IMG/VR virus record: IMGVR_UViG_3300023443_001052
Span: 1-36,377 of that record
Source of the DNA: a virus
DNA length: 36,377 bases
Reading direction: 5' to 3' (one strand)
Made by a program: the position numbers and the translations under genes. The notes under the pieces were generated by a model. The model was not told the origin of the DNA. It searched no databases and was given only the letters and a program-made list of their open reading frames with translations. Shown here in pieces: positions 8,395 through 17,123 of the stretch; positions within the stretch are counted from its first letter, which is position 1; every line of letters begins with the position of its first letter.

Positions 8395-10101
8395 TCATCG
8401 TTTCATAGTTAAAAAATCTCCTTCAGCTCCACACAATAGTAATTTCTGATCTTGTCCTAAAAGTTCTCGTAAATACTTTGCACTCTTATACACCTTAGCC
8501 CACTGGTTCTTGATCTCCCCGTTAGGAACAAACGCAAAAACCCTCACCTCTTCTGACATTTGCCCCGGTCTATGGGTGCGGCCTAAAAGCTGTTCGCATG
8601 CTTCTCCGTTTGGTGGAGGGAGAGTTAAGATGTTGGTATCCCAATTTTGTAAATTATAACCCGTCCTGACAGCATCCACCGACGCGATCACAATACTATC
8701 AGACACTGTAGAAATCAACCGGCCTTTTTTATCTTTTCCGTGATTCTGGAAATACGACCACCCGGTCATTTTCTCCAACTCATTACCAAAGGCGATCGAA
8801 TCCACCCAAACAATAGACCCTTTTTCAACAGTACTTTTTAAGTGATACAGCACATTGCGGGTGACGAATACCGCTTCAGGCTCTAGTCTCAAACCTCGGT
8901 GCTCGTCCCACTCTGCAAGGATATCTAATCCAGGTCCAGCCAATCTTCCTTCACGTAAAGCATCCTCTACCTGCTCAGGTGAATCAAGACCTCGCTCGAT
9001 TTTTTCAATAATCCTTTGTGTATAACCGAACCATGCAGATCTAGCCTCTCGGTATGCCCTAGGTGGTTCGTCTTTGAACTTCTGATAAAACCCCAGACTC
9101 AAACACCTAGACAGTCGGTAGATATCGGTATCCTCTATTTCTCTACCCCTTGGATCGACCTTCTCGCTACGTAATCGTGTGATGTGTCGGTCTATCTCCG
9201 AACTCCTAGGAGAAGCCAAGAGCTTATGTATTGATAGACTTGCGCCAACTCCTCCCCCTCCCCCCTGGACAATGCCTGGAGTGTTAACAATGAACTTACC
9301 TACTGCTCCACGTGCCGTCTCTTTAGGTACCGCCCGCAATGATTCACGGGTCCCGTTCTTTTCTCGAACCTTGCAAAAGTGGGCCAAGCTCCCGATCCCG
9401 ACTCGATAATCACTTTTTTCATCGAGGGCGTTTCCCCAATTCTCACATTCTACACGTGTCACGGGTAAGGGCGTTTTTTCTGCTCCTAGTGTAATCAAAA
9501 GATGGTGATGAAAGTCGCATATCGACCTACCCACCGCGGTTCCAGTCAAAGACATGATCTTCGTTTGGGGGTTGTCGTTCATATATCGCAACCACGCCCT
9601 TGTTCTAGACGCGTTTATATTCTTCATATAATGCGCTTCGTCTAGAATGATAAGATCGGGAGCATGCTGCGTGAGTATCCCTAATCCTCTTTTACTCCCT
9701 AACATTTGATACGAAAGTTTTTTAGTGGAATATATCGGTGCTTTCCAGTCCTTGCCATAGTCCCAAAACTCTTGCTCCGTCTTCTCGATAAGATGTGCAG
9801 GGAGGAGTAACAACGGTCTGTTTGATCTGAACACGTGCGGCGCAAGAAATGTGATGAGTGTTTTCCCCGCACCCACTTTTAAATCCCCAAAACACCCCCC
9901 GTATTGCTCGAACGTTTCGAGTGTCTCTTCTTGACAAGGACGTAATAGAACCTTCTTGCCTCGTTTTCTAAGCTTCCTACTCCACTTACCTAGTAGGGGG
10001 GACACGTCATCACGTACTCTACGTTCTAATTGCAAGATTCTATGCACTTCTTCTGTGTATTGCACAGAATCTAGGGGATATTTGGGGAACTCTGATCTCA
10101 T
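8395..10101 (-). CDS. SNF2-type superfamily II DNA helicase/translocase
   Basis: 568 aa; the ATG overlaps the nuclease stop (ATGA). N-terminal lobe: a RPCQEETLETF Q-motif-like segment, Walker A KVGAGKT (Lys80), Walker B ILDEAHYMKN (154-160), motif III SLTGTAVG. C-terminal lobe: a long insert, then DSIVIASVDAVRTGYNLQ and motif VI QLLGRTHRPGQ, the SNF2-style arginine finger. The insert contains a polyglycine run (QGGGGGVG) encoded by a C/T-rich tract near 9250-9270 that could vary in length. It probably unwinds or remodels DNA at replication forks or recombination intermediates beside the nuclease gene. Confidence 0.88.
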   Translation of the reverse strand: MRSEFPKYPLDSVQYTEEVHRILQLERRVRDDVSPLLGKWSRKLRKRGKKVLLRPCQEETLETFEQYGGCFGDLKVGAGKTLITFLAPHVFRSNRPLLLLPAHLIEKTEQEFWDYGKDWKAPIYSTKKLSYQMLGSKRGLGILTQHAPDLIILDEAHYMKNINASRTRAWLRYMNDNPQTKIMSLTGTAVGRSICDFHHHLLITLGAEKTPLPVTRVECENWGNALDEKSDYRVGIGSLAHFCKVREKNGTRESLRAVPKETARGAVGKFIVNTPGIVQGGGGGVGASLSIHKLLASPRSSEIDRHITRLRSEKVDPRGREIEDTDIYRLSRCLSLGFYQKFKDEPPRAYREARSAWFGYTQRIIEKIERGLDSPEQVEDALREGRLAGPGLDILAEWDEHRGLRLEPEAVFVTRNVLYHLKSTVEKGSIVWVDSIAFGNELEKMTGWSYFQNHGKDKKGRLISTVSDSIVIASVDAVRTGYNLQNWDTNILTLPPPNGEACEQLLGRTHRPGQMSEEVRVFAFVPNGEIKNQWAKVYKSAKYLRELLGQDQKLLLCGAEGDFLTMKR

Positions 10102-11258
10102 TTGCTTTTTGGGTATGTGATCTTGAGCGAAACGTCTACCGTGAGACCCCTCTTTTCCAATTCCTCTTCGGTTAAAGTCACGACGCTTTCGAGATACGTG
10201 TCCAGATCCTCTTCGTTAAGCGCTTCTTTTTTCACCGCTACCTGCGTGTCAGGGGTTGTTGGGGGTGTCTTTTTTTCTATTTTCTTTGCTACTTTTTTCT
10301 TTACAGATTTCTTCTTAGGTGCTTTTTCTCGTACTACTGTCTTCTCTTCTTCGGGCTGTTCAGGTTCCGTAAACGGTTCACGCTCTTCTACATGGGGGTT
10401 TACCAGCCTCCCTTGAAGTTGTTGTTTGCCTTGTTCTGCGGCCTTCTTTTCTTTAATTTTTGCCATACGTGCTCGTATTCCAGTTGCCATCTTTTTTATT
10501 CTTTCGTCGTTGTTAAGGGTTGTAAAAATATGTGAAATCGATTGTGGTTTTGGTTTGCAACGTCCTATGTGAGGACATCCACCGAACGCAGAACAGGCTT
10601 CGGATTTCTGCTCTAGATCGTCAACTACGTTGAGATGGTACGCCTCTTGAATCTTGATCGCGTGCGGTACTACGTTTTTACGAAATAAGAATCTCTCATG
10701 GTGATGGTTACATTCGTGAGATACTGTATAAGGTTTTGGTTTACCTTTAGTGTTGTAATATATCCAAGACGTAATCACTCTCATAAGATCTGGGTCATGT
10801 CCCAAGGTACTGTGCATCCCGTATATGTTTCTTTGGATATCTGATATGAAACTTTTTGGGGTCAACCCCCACTTATGGGGATTCGATGATGTTTTGTGAT
10901 CGAAAACGTATTGGATGTTGTTTTGTTCATCACACTGCTGAAGATCTATGTAACCTCCATATCTTATTCCTTCAAATGTGAATTCAAACTTTTCCTCTAC
11001 CTGGGTAATAACTGAATTCGGATTTAGATAGAGATGCAAACCACTTGAGGCCAACTTCCCTGCATTTGTACCTAGGTTAGGTGCTGTCCCGTCCCTGAAA
11101 TAGTCCTCTAGTACAGCATGTACTTCCGTACCAAATACCGCGGACTTGTGAGGAGGTTCCTTGATCCCCAAAAGGTACTGGTACCCCCATTTACGGGGGC
11201 ACATCTTCCACATCTTGATCTGCGAAGCACTGAGTTTAGGTTTTTTGGCCCTAGTCAA
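10098..11258 (-). CDS. PD-(D/E)XK nuclease with Fe-S cysteines, Cas4/AddB-like
   Basis: 386 aa starting at TTG 11258, chosen because AGGGGTGG lies about 12 nt upstream and the start overlaps the previous stop by 8 nt (11258-11251). A longer frame to 11555 is only a shadow of the 118-aa gene. It begins KLSASQIKMWKMCPRKWGYQY, like RecB/AddB nucleases. Catalytic elements are His47 (GTEVHAVLEDYF), Asp105 (GGYIDL) and Asp120-x-Lys122 (VFDHKTS). Cys20 plus Cys222, Cys228 and Cys234 (ACSAFGGCPHIGRC) fit a 4Fe-4S cluster. The C-terminal third is a Lys/Glu-rich low-complexity tail. It likely resects DNA ends for recombination. Confidence 0.85.
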   Translation of the reverse strand: MTRAKKPKLSASQIKMWKMCPRKWGYQYLLGIKEPPHKSAVFGTEVHAVLEDYFRDGTAPNLGTNAGKLASSGLHLYLNPNSVITQVEEKFEFTFEGIRYGGYIDLQQCDEQNNIQYVFDHKTSSNPHKWGLTPKSFISDIQRNIYGMHSTLGHDPDLMRVITSWIYYNTKGKPKPYTVSHECNHHHERFLFRKNVVPHAIKIQEAYHLNVVDDLEQKSEACSAFGGCPHIGRCKPKPQSISHIFTTLNNDERIKKMATGIRARMAKIKEKKAAEQGKQQLQGRLVNPHVEEREPFTEPEQPEEEKTVVREKAPKKKSVKKKVAKKIEKKTPPTTPDTQVAVKKEALNEEDLDTYLESVVTLTEEELEKRGLTVDVSLKITYPKSK

Positions 11259-11607
11259 CGACTTGCCGCCACCCCTGCGGTGTATATTCTTCCTGTCGCT
11301 GGATTTTATACTTGCCGACAGGAAGCCCGATCGGCTCATGAGTATCGAAGTTTCGCTCGTGGATAAGGTCGGCCACGTTCGGCAAAGCCTCCTCTCCGTG
11401 AACCTCAAGCCATGCGACAAGAGGGTCTGTCTTGTCGTCAAACATGTCCACGCCTTGACGCTCAATAACATGATGGTGCCCCGTCTCGCTATGAGTGACA
11501 ATGAGTTTTCCTTTTTGTCGTTCGACCTTTTTGCCAATTGAGTCAAACTTCTCAACCCTGATTATGATCATATCACCTTGCGCTGCGACTTTTTTTACAG
11601 TTTTCAT
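11251..11607 (-). CDS. Conserved small phage protein with a SETGHHH motif
   Basis: 118 aa. The layout is a beta-rich start (QGDMIIIRVEKF), KGKLIVTHSETGHHHVIE at about residues 33-50, and a C-terminal GLPVGKYKIQRQEEYTPQGWRQV. It matches from memory a frequent phage and actinobacterial family of unknown function with EGE.TGHxH and (R/Q)QREY.P.GWR segments. The histidine cluster suggests metal binding. It is coupled by an 8-nt overlap to the TTG-started nuclease, so the two may be used together. Confidence 0.65.
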   Translation of the reverse strand: MKTVKKVAAQGDMIIIRVEKFDSIGKKVERQKGKLIVTHSETGHHHVIERQGVDMFDDKTDPLVAWLEVHGEEALPNVADLIHERNFDTHEPIGLPVGKYKIQRQEEYTPQGWRQVVD

Positions 11608-11611
11608 TTGA

Positions 11612-12796
11612 TTACGTTCTCACTTCTATTGCTCGTATGATTTCTTCGGAGACATTGTAGGTGCGAGCGTTCGCCTCAATAGCCGTTTTCATTTCTCGTG
11701 ATACTGGTATCGTAAAATCGCGACCGGTGCCGCATTTTACTTGCAAAAATCTCTCTCTACCCGAGTCTGGCAAATCGACTTCAATCAACGTTCCTACATG
11801 GGGATTCCAATCTGTATCGATGACGGAACATGATAATTGCGACAGAATTTTGTCCCATCCCACTATCTCCGCAATAACCCTTCTTTGTTCCACATTTTCC
11901 CAAGTCAACGCCATCTCCGGCGTAAGAGATTCAGGCTTCTCGATCCACTCAGCTGGAACCCTGACCCCGTGCCACGCATGCACGCCCCATCCGTCTCTAT
12001 ATTTCACTGCTGGGCCCGTTTCGCAATGTAGACGACCTTCAGGGTCTAGGTTCAGTTCAGAATGGCGATGCTGCAAAATAACAGCGTTTTCGTACGGAAT
12101 CCACCATCCGCACGATTCCGTAATCTCCCACAATCCTCGCAACGCTTCACAGTCAACGCCTAACTCGTCATGCATAAACCTATAAAACGATAACCATCCC
12201 GCATCGTGCGAGCCGTAGATTGATGCATCAACGGCTCGCACGACTTGGCCCTCGACTTGGTCCCGGACTTGGTCCCGGACTTGGTCCCCGACTTGGTCCC
12301 CGACTTGGCCCCAGACTTGGTCCCGGACTTGGTCCCGGACTTGGTCCCGGACTTGGTCCCGGACTTGGTCCCGGACTTGGTCCCGGACTTGGTCCCGGAC
12401 TTGGCCCCCGACTTGGCCCCCGACTTGGTCCCAGACTTGGCCCCAGACTTGGTCCCAGACTTGGCCCCAGACTTGGCCCCCGACTTGGTCCCGGACTTGG
12501 TCCCGGACTTGGTCCCAGACTTGGTCCCGGACTTGGTCCCGGACTTGGTCCCGGACTTGGTCCCGGACGTTGGCTTTTAGAAGTGCAGCGGTGAGGCACC
12601 CGCCCAATGGGCTATCTGCAACGAAGACTCTCGCGGGGGGGTGCAGACCTGCGGCTTTATACGCCAATCGTACTCCTTTTTTCGCTCTCCCCAAATCCAA
12701 AGGTTCGCATGACAACCCAATACTCGTCCAACGTTCTACGTATTCGGGAAATTTGGCTTTTTGTTCGTCTGTAAGTGTTTCAATTTTCCTGTCCAT
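11612..12796 (-). CDS. DUF6745-like protein with 27 tandem [RWGE][DG]QV repeats
   Basis: 394 aa from ATG 12796, with AAAGGA 6 nt upstream. ATG 12802 is also possible, and a longer frame to 12892 would overlap the primase gene. N-terminal domain: [20 protein letters not shown] and [20 protein letters not shown]. It is followed by 27 tetrapeptides (about residues 78-185), then the second domain with [49 protein letters not shown] and [11 protein letters not shown]. Both ends match the DUF6745 family of unknown function, with the repeat array placed between its two halves. It lies between primase-helicase and nuclease. The evenly spaced valines suggest an oligomerising rod, which is inference. 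Confidence 0.7.
   Translation of the reverse strand: MDRKIETLTDEQKAKFPEYVERWTSIGLSCEPLDLGRAKKGVRLAYKAAGLHPPARVFVADSPLGGCLTAALLKANVRDQVRDQVRDQVRDQVWDQVRDQVRDQVGGQVWGQVWDQVWGQVWDQVGGQVGGQVRDQVRDQVRDQVRDQVRDQVRDQVRDQVWGQVGDQVGDQVRDQVRDQVEGQVVRAVDASIYGSHDAGWLSFYRFMHDELGVDCEALRGLWEITESCGWWIPYENAVILQHRHSELNLDPEGRLHCETGPAVKYRDGWGVHAWHGVRVPAEWIEKPESLTPEMALTWENVEQRRVIAEIVGWDKILSQLSCSVIDTDWNPHVGTLIEVDLPDSGRERFLQVKCGTGRDFTIPVSREMKTAIEANARTYNVSEEIIRAIEVRT
12242..12565. repeat. Minisatellite: 27 x 12 bp in-frame tandem repeat
   Basis: Unit GACTTGGTCCCG on the given strand, 27 copies, exactly 324 bp, read on the minus strand as [R/W/G/E][D/G]-Q-V. Variation is confined to the codons for the first two residues; the CAAGTC (QV) half is invariant. 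Since 12 is a multiple of 3, copy-number change would not shift the frame, and all six frames stay open across it, which creates false ORFs on the other strand. Confidence 0.97.
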
Positions 12797-12816
12797 ATTC
12801 ATCCTTTGTTCAAAGT

Positions 12817-15800
12817 TTAGGTTTTCCAAGACACTCGCCACGTTTCGGCCTTGAGCATCCTGTTTCCCTTTTCCATTTTCTGTAAGTAACACGGTGCATA
12901 GTTCCTTACAAGAGAAAAAGAAAAAAAACTTTTCCTTTGCGCGGAACCTCCGGCATTTTTAATCTCCGCTCCCAAACTTCGGAGACGGTAACCCAACCAC
13001 TGCGCTTCAAGAGATTCTTTAGGGGAAAAGATTTTAGGAAAGAAAACATTCATCTTTGCGTAGTTCTCGTCCCACCACACACGAACCTTTTCACGTACCT
13101 TATGAACTTCAAAAACACCTCCTTCTAGATACTCCCCACCTATCGTAAAAACCATCAAATCGTGCATCAGGAGGGCTTGAATGTATTTGTTTTGTGTTTG
13201 TGACTTTTGCCTTCCTTTGTTCCGTCTGTGGTCTCCGTACAGCACTTGATCGCCTTCACCTTCAAACACCCGCAACACGTGCGAAAATAATATTATTTTT
13301 TTTCTATACTTCCCTCCGTTATCCAATAACACCAAATCGTGCGAAACGTTTTCCACCCCATAAAATTCCTTAATGCGCGCTTTTAGTAGTTTTGTTTTTT
13401 CTCCTGATTGTAAAACAGGTTTTTTTTCAATCTCATCTACCTCTTCTTCCGAAATATCTGGAGCTATCGCTACGAAATGTGCGTATTTCTTGTTTCGGTA
13501 CTTCCCCGCATGCTTCACGATTCTCTGAAAAGATTTTGATGCCTGTGTGTCCTTCGTAACCGCTCCCGTTTGATCTAAAACCTCAAATTTCTGCCGTCTA
13601 CACACAGTTTTCAATTGTCCAAGAGGATTGGCACTCGATTCTAGATTTCGTCTTATGAAGATCCTCCAACTCAGCAAAAAACCTTCGTGCTCTTCCGTTT
13701 CATGTTCAGACATGAACGCAGAAGGGAAACGCGCAGCAAAAGCCCGAAGCGTACACTCGTTTTTTGCTTTGAGCATATCCATCAAAAACACCTTATCCGT
13801 TCGGGTCTCGATCGGGGTCCAATTTTTCATTCCTACAAGAATCTCGTCATCTAAAACATTTCTGGCCCTTCGGGCAATTTGTATAACAGTGTTTGCGGGG
13901 ACCTCACGGAACTCATGTAACACAATTACTTTTTGTATTGCAGGAACCAGGCTCACTCCCGATTGAACCGCGGGAGTCATAACAACCAGATCATGGCTAT
14001 TTACGAGATAATCTGTGTCTTCAAGCCATTTCACGGTCTCTGTAAATCTGTTGTTTTCACCAGAAACGAAAAAAGAATTTTCTACGGCTGTGTCATGAAA
14101 TATCTGTAGATCTTCTCCAGACTCCTCTGATAGATCCACCATCACCTGTGCTACCGCTTTGGGGGAGGGGGTCTCTAGACTCTCGGGGATTACGTTCTCG
14201 TCGTCAATCAGGGCAGTTCTTTTCCTAGACACTGTTTGGTATCCGTGGGCGATCTCCCCTGCAAGTTTTCTCGCCGTAAGCCCTACGAAAAGAGGTTTCC
14301 TGTTTTCTTCACTAAGTGCTTCGTGTATTGCGGCTTTAGCTGTTTTCGAAGGCACGAGCCGTACCTTTTGTTTTTTCGATTCAGGTACTCGCACCGCACA
14401 AACGATATGTCTGCACGGATCGATCTTCCGTATCTCTTGTACAAACAACGCAACATCTTCATAAAGTAAATCCGCCGAAGCGATTAAACATCTCCTTGAG
14501 TATGTTGCAAAATTAATGAGTTTTTCCCAACACGCAAGCGGTGCTTTTACTTTTCCTGAATGTAAAAAACAATGGACTGCATCCGCTTCGTCAACATGGA
14601 AAAACTCAGGCGCTTTCATGTACCTCACAATCGAAGGTATGCACACCGAGGCGTGAGGCTCTTCTTGCTCGATACCTTCATAGATTGCTTTAAGGTTCAA
14701 TACCGAGGCGTTTGATATTGTAAGGGCTTGCGTATTACATACCGAAATAGACGACGAAGCCTTTTCATGTTCAGATCTCGCAACAATCGTTTTACCCGTT
14801 CCGTGCGGTGCAATGAGAAAAGTCGTCGTGTGTTCTTCTAATGCTCCAAGATGATCGGATACCCACCCCACGCTCGGCAATAGCCTAACCCCAATACCAA
14901 GAGTTCTTTCCAAAACTTCAGGCAGCTCTTCAAAATATTTTTCAGGCGTAGAGGCCGTAAAAAATGGATCGTTCTCTCCCTCTTGAGGTTCTAACATGGT
15001 CCATTGCCTCGGTGGGGTCGTCGACCAGTCCCAAAACCTCCGCCGACCTTTGAAGTCGGACACTTCCGCAGAGGGCCGGGAGTCGGCCCGGTACGTAGCA
15101 AAGACCCGTTCCCCTGGCCCCAACTCACAAATGGCTTTTTTTGTGTGGCCATCTTCTAGAATTATCTGTGTGGCCGGGTGAACCCAACCGCACCAGAGAG
15201 ATCCTCTTCTCTCCACAGGTTTTTTCGTATGGATGAACCCTTCTAATGCACCCTCGGGGGGTGCGGGGTATTCCGCAAGCTCCTGAGCTACCGACTTCTT
15301 CGCGGATTTTATCTCTACAAATCTCTCATGATTGAAAAAAGGTACGTTCTCAAGAACCCATTTCTCAGTCCATTGTTCAAAGGATATCGACAAATCGTAA
15401 ACTTCGCCGTCTTTATGAATAGATCCCGGTAACACGGCCCCGGTGCTACCCACAACATCCACAGTACCTCTCCCGTACAGTTGGGTATGCGTAGAGACCG
15501 GAATTTTAGAAATGTAGTACCTGTGCCTTATCCTCCCTCCTCGCGTCACACATAAAGGGGTAAGTCCAAAATCTTCAAGTGCTTTTTTTTCACACTCCGG
15601 GTTATCTACATCTACAACCACGTAAAAAAACCGTTTCCCTGAACTGGGTAATATGTAGCTCCCTACGAGGTTCTCTTCGAATCCCTCCACGTCTTTCGAA
15701 TGTAATGACTCAAGTCTCTTTTTCCATTGATCTCTCACCTGCTCGGACGGGTGGGGTGCCCCGGGTCGGTTGTACCCCCGCCAACGAAATGTGCCTTTAG

Positions 15801-15891
15801 TGCCCTTCTCCCCCGGTAATATCGGCAAAGCAATAAACCCCTGCTTTGCGAGAGTGTCTTTTACCTCGTTGTGGAGTTCCCATATTAACAT
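12817..15891 (-). CDS. PrimPol primase-polymerase fused to a DEAD-box helicase
   Basis: 1024 aa, the largest gene here. Residues about 1-200 are an archaeo-eukaryotic primase (bifunctional primase/polymerase) domain: metal-binding Asp94/Asp96 in VVVDVDNPE, His123 in GGRIRHRYYIS, and Asp145 in VDVVGSTGAVLPGSIH. Residues about 230-300 contain RADSRPSAEVSDF in a zinc-ribbon-like position. From 350 comes a helicase: Walker A APHGTGKT (361-368), Walker B FHVDEADAV (literal DEAD at 434-437), TPAVQSGVSL, and an IQIARRARN arginine-finger segment, as in origin-binding/CyRepA-type replication helicases. One polypeptide thus supplies primase and probably origin-opening helicase functions. Confidence 0.85.
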   Translation of the reverse strand: MLIWELHNEVKDTLAKQGFIALPILPGEKGTKGTFRWRGYNRPGAPHPSEQVRDQWKKRLESLHSKDVEGFEENLVGSYILPSSGKRFFYVVVDVDNPECEKKALEDFGLTPLCVTRGGRIRHRYYISKIPVSTHTQLYGRGTVDVVGSTGAVLPGSIHKDGEVYDLSISFEQWTEKWVLENVPFFNHERFVEIKSAKKSVAQELAEYPAPPEGALEGFIHTKKPVERRGSLWCGWVHPATQIILEDGHTKKAICELGPGERVFATYRADSRPSAEVSDFKGRRRFWDWSTTPPRQWTMLEPQEGENDPFFTASTPEKYFEELPEVLERTLGIGVRLLPSVGWVSDHLGALEEHTTTFLIAPHGTGKTIVARSEHEKASSSISVCNTQALTISNASVLNLKAIYEGIEQEEPHASVCIPSIVRYMKAPEFFHVDEADAVHCFLHSGKVKAPLACWEKLINFATYSRRCLIASADLLYEDVALFVQEIRKIDPCRHIVCAVRVPESKKQKVRLVPSKTAKAAIHEALSEENRKPLFVGLTARKLAGEIAHGYQTVSRKRTALIDDENVIPESLETPSPKAVAQVMVDLSEESGEDLQIFHDTAVENSFFVSGENNRFTETVKWLEDTDYLVNSHDLVVMTPAVQSGVSLVPAIQKVIVLHEFREVPANTVIQIARRARNVLDDEILVGMKNWTPIETRTDKVFLMDMLKAKNECTLRAFAARFPSAFMSEHETEEHEGFLLSWRIFIRRNLESSANPLGQLKTVCRRQKFEVLDQTGAVTKDTQASKSFQRIVKHAGKYRNKKYAHFVAIAPDISEEEVDEIEKKPVLQSGEKTKLLKARIKEFYGVENVSHDLVLLDNGGKYRKKIILFSHVLRVFEGEGDQVLYGDHRRNKGRQKSQTQNKYIQALLMHDLMVFTIGGEYLEGGVFEVHKVREKVRVWWDENYAKMNVFFPKIFSPKESLEAQWLGYRLRSLGAEIKNAGGSAQRKSFFSFSLVRNYAPCYLQKMEKGNRMLKAETWRVSWKT

Positions 15892-16497
15892 TCAGTCAAC
15901 GTGCACTACTTGAATTTGAGGAAGAATTCGTGACGGACTGCAAAGAGAACATTCGCAATGTATAGAACTGTAGACACTTCTTTTTCCTACAGCGCCGAAA
16001 CGTACCGTTTTTTTCATATACCCATGGGATGTCAATTTAGTCATAACTCCTCGTATTGTTTCTTTTGATACATCTTGCCCTTTTCTACTAGAAAATTTTT
16101 CTTGTTTGTCGAAACTAGCCGTTACCAATTGGTGCATGTCCTCTGTCTGAAAATGCTCACCCATAAACTGTAATACTCCGAGAGATGATAAAACAACCTC
16201 TTCCACGTCCCACTGCAAAGACCTGGTATTGAATCGAGTATTGCCCTTTTCTGTACCGTATTCATGGCAAATTAAAGCGTCTATGTATCCCCTAGAGCCC
16301 CTCCACTTGAGGAACATGCGGCCCCCCTCAACTTCACCGCGTATGAAACGTCCTACGATTTCTAGATCTCTGACACCCGATATTTGATACTTGTAACGTC
16401 CCCAAGAACCAGTAATTTCGCATAGAGTGAAACATCCGATCTTCTGGACCATCTCACGTACGTATGTTTTCATTTCAGTTTGTATAGTGTTTTTCAT
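15892..16497 (-). CDS. Unknown protein, possible C-terminal winged helix, 201 aa
   Basis: Not recognised. The frame begins at ATG 16497 immediately after the previous stop and ends immediately before the primase-helicase gene, so all three are contiguous. The N-terminal half mixes helix and strands (REMVQKIGCFTLCEITGSWG). Residues about 145-180 (SKETIRGVMTKLTSHGYMKK, then a basic beta-hairpin) look like a winged-helix unit, and a CECSLCSPSRI cysteine cluster follows. Position next to the primase suggests a DNA-binding replication factor, which is inference only. Confidence 0.6.
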   Translation of the reverse strand: MKNTIQTEMKTYVREMVQKIGCFTLCEITGSWGRYKYQISGVRDLEIVGRFIRGEVEGGRMFLKWRGSRGYIDALICHEYGTEKGNTRFNTRSLQWDVEEVVLSSLGVLQFMGEHFQTEDMHQLVTASFDKQEKFSSRKGQDVSKETIRGVMTKLTSHGYMKKTVRFGAVGKRSVYSSIHCECSLCSPSRILPQIQVVHVD

Positions 16498-16701
16498 TCA
16501 GTCCCATACCTCGGTCAAAAATCTGTGACAGAGCTTCGCCCCTTTTGGGGTTACATCACATGACGTAGTACTGTACAGCTCCTCGTCAATAAACTTCTTT
16601 TGCTGCTCGTGCGTAGGGAAATGGTGGTCTAGTATCTTTTCGTGATTGGAGTTTATCCCCGCGTACATGTAAACAAGCACCCACATTTCCAGTTCAGTCA
16701 T
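16498..16701 (-). CDS. Unknown small protein, 67 aa
   Basis: Not recognised. ATG 16701 overlaps the stop of the 55-aa gene by 8 nt, and its TGA touches the ATG of the next gene. Aromatic N terminus (EMWVLVYMYAG) followed by a charged helical part and a DVTPKGAKLCHRFL segment that resembles the wing of a small winged-helix regulator. No other clue. Confidence 0.55.
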   Translation of the reverse strand: MTELEMWVLVYMYAGINSNHEKILDHHFPTHEQQKKFIDEELYSTTSCDVTPKGAKLCHRFLTEVWD

Positions 16702-16861
16702 TCCTCATGCTCCGTACTGCGTTTAGACATGTTAGAGGATCCCTACCTGCCTCAAGGCACTGTGTTTTTATCTCCTCGTGGTAACGTGTATCCCATAACA
16801 TTGAACATTCGTACTCAAGATGGCCTAGACCTACGCAAGACTGTATCAAGGGTTCTATCAT
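16694..16861 (-). CDS. Unknown small protein, 55 aa, possibly expressed by frameshift
   Basis: Reads MIEPLIQSCVGLGHLE and ends in a LEAGRDPLTCLNAVRSM helix, with three cysteines. It fills the gap between two coupled genes and overlaps both neighbours in the style of this operon (ATGA at the start, 8 nt at the end), which supports its reality. The frame is also open upstream, across a run of nine adenines shared with the 16-aa frame at 16908-16858. A -1 slip there would fuse the two into a product of about 70 aa. Function unknown. Confidence 0.5.
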   Translation of the reverse strand: MIEPLIQSCVGLGHLEYECSMLWDTRYHEEIKTQCLEAGRDPLTCLNAVRSMRND

Positions 16862-16908
16862 CTGTTGCTGGTTTTTTTTTGACTCGGCACGCAGTTAAAA
16901 CCCTTCAT
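16858..16908 (-). CDS. Very short ORF, 16 aa, with an A9 slippery run
   Basis: ATG 16908 overlaps the upstream stop (ATGA) and its TGA overlaps the next ATG (ATGA). It encodes MKGFNCVPSQKKTSNR. The A9 run at 16880-16872 (minus strand) lies in its last third. Either it is the N terminus of a frameshifted 70-aa protein, a sequencing indel in a homopolymer has split one gene, or it is only a coupling peptide. Confidence 0.35.
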   Translation of the reverse strand: MKGFNCVPSQKKTSNR

Positions 16909-17123
16909 GCCTTCTCCTCTACGGTCTCCGGAAATTCGTGCTCTCCGGGTATCCATTCGTGTAGAGGATCGGGAACAAATATAGCGGCTGTAGATGTAGA
17001 TCGTACACCACTCACAGAGTCCTTAGTCGAACACGTATTTTGGACCATCCAGCCACCGAACACACGAACCCTCGTCAGCCGGCCTTTTGATATCTTTTCT
17101 ATTCCAAGGTTGTTTTTAGACAT
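16905..17123 (-). CDS. Unknown small protein, 72 aa
   Basis: Not recognised. The ATG overlaps the preceding TAA by 1 nt (TAATG). Basic N-terminal third (SKGRLTRVRVFGGW), a Ser/Thr-rich middle and a C-terminal part with FVPDPLHEWIPGEHEFPETV. No membrane segment or signal peptide. It belongs to a run of small early genes between the lysis pair and the primase. Confidence 0.55.
   Translation of the reverse strand: MSKNNLGIEKISKGRLTRVRVFGGWMVQNTCSTKDSVSGVRSTSTAAIFVPDPLHEWIPGEHEFPETVEEKA

Noticed and set aside
11259-11555. N-terminal extension of the nuclease frame
   Set aside because: It reads through the 118-aa GHHH gene in another frame and has no nuclease-like sequence; TTG 11258 with a Shine-Dalgarno is preferred.
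12220-12594. Several long frames on the plus strand and a third minus frame across the 12-bp repeat
   Set aside because: They arise only because a 12-bp repeat is open in all frames; the products are pure Pro-Gly or Leu-Val-Pro-Asp repeats, while the minus-strand gene has conserved domains on both sides.
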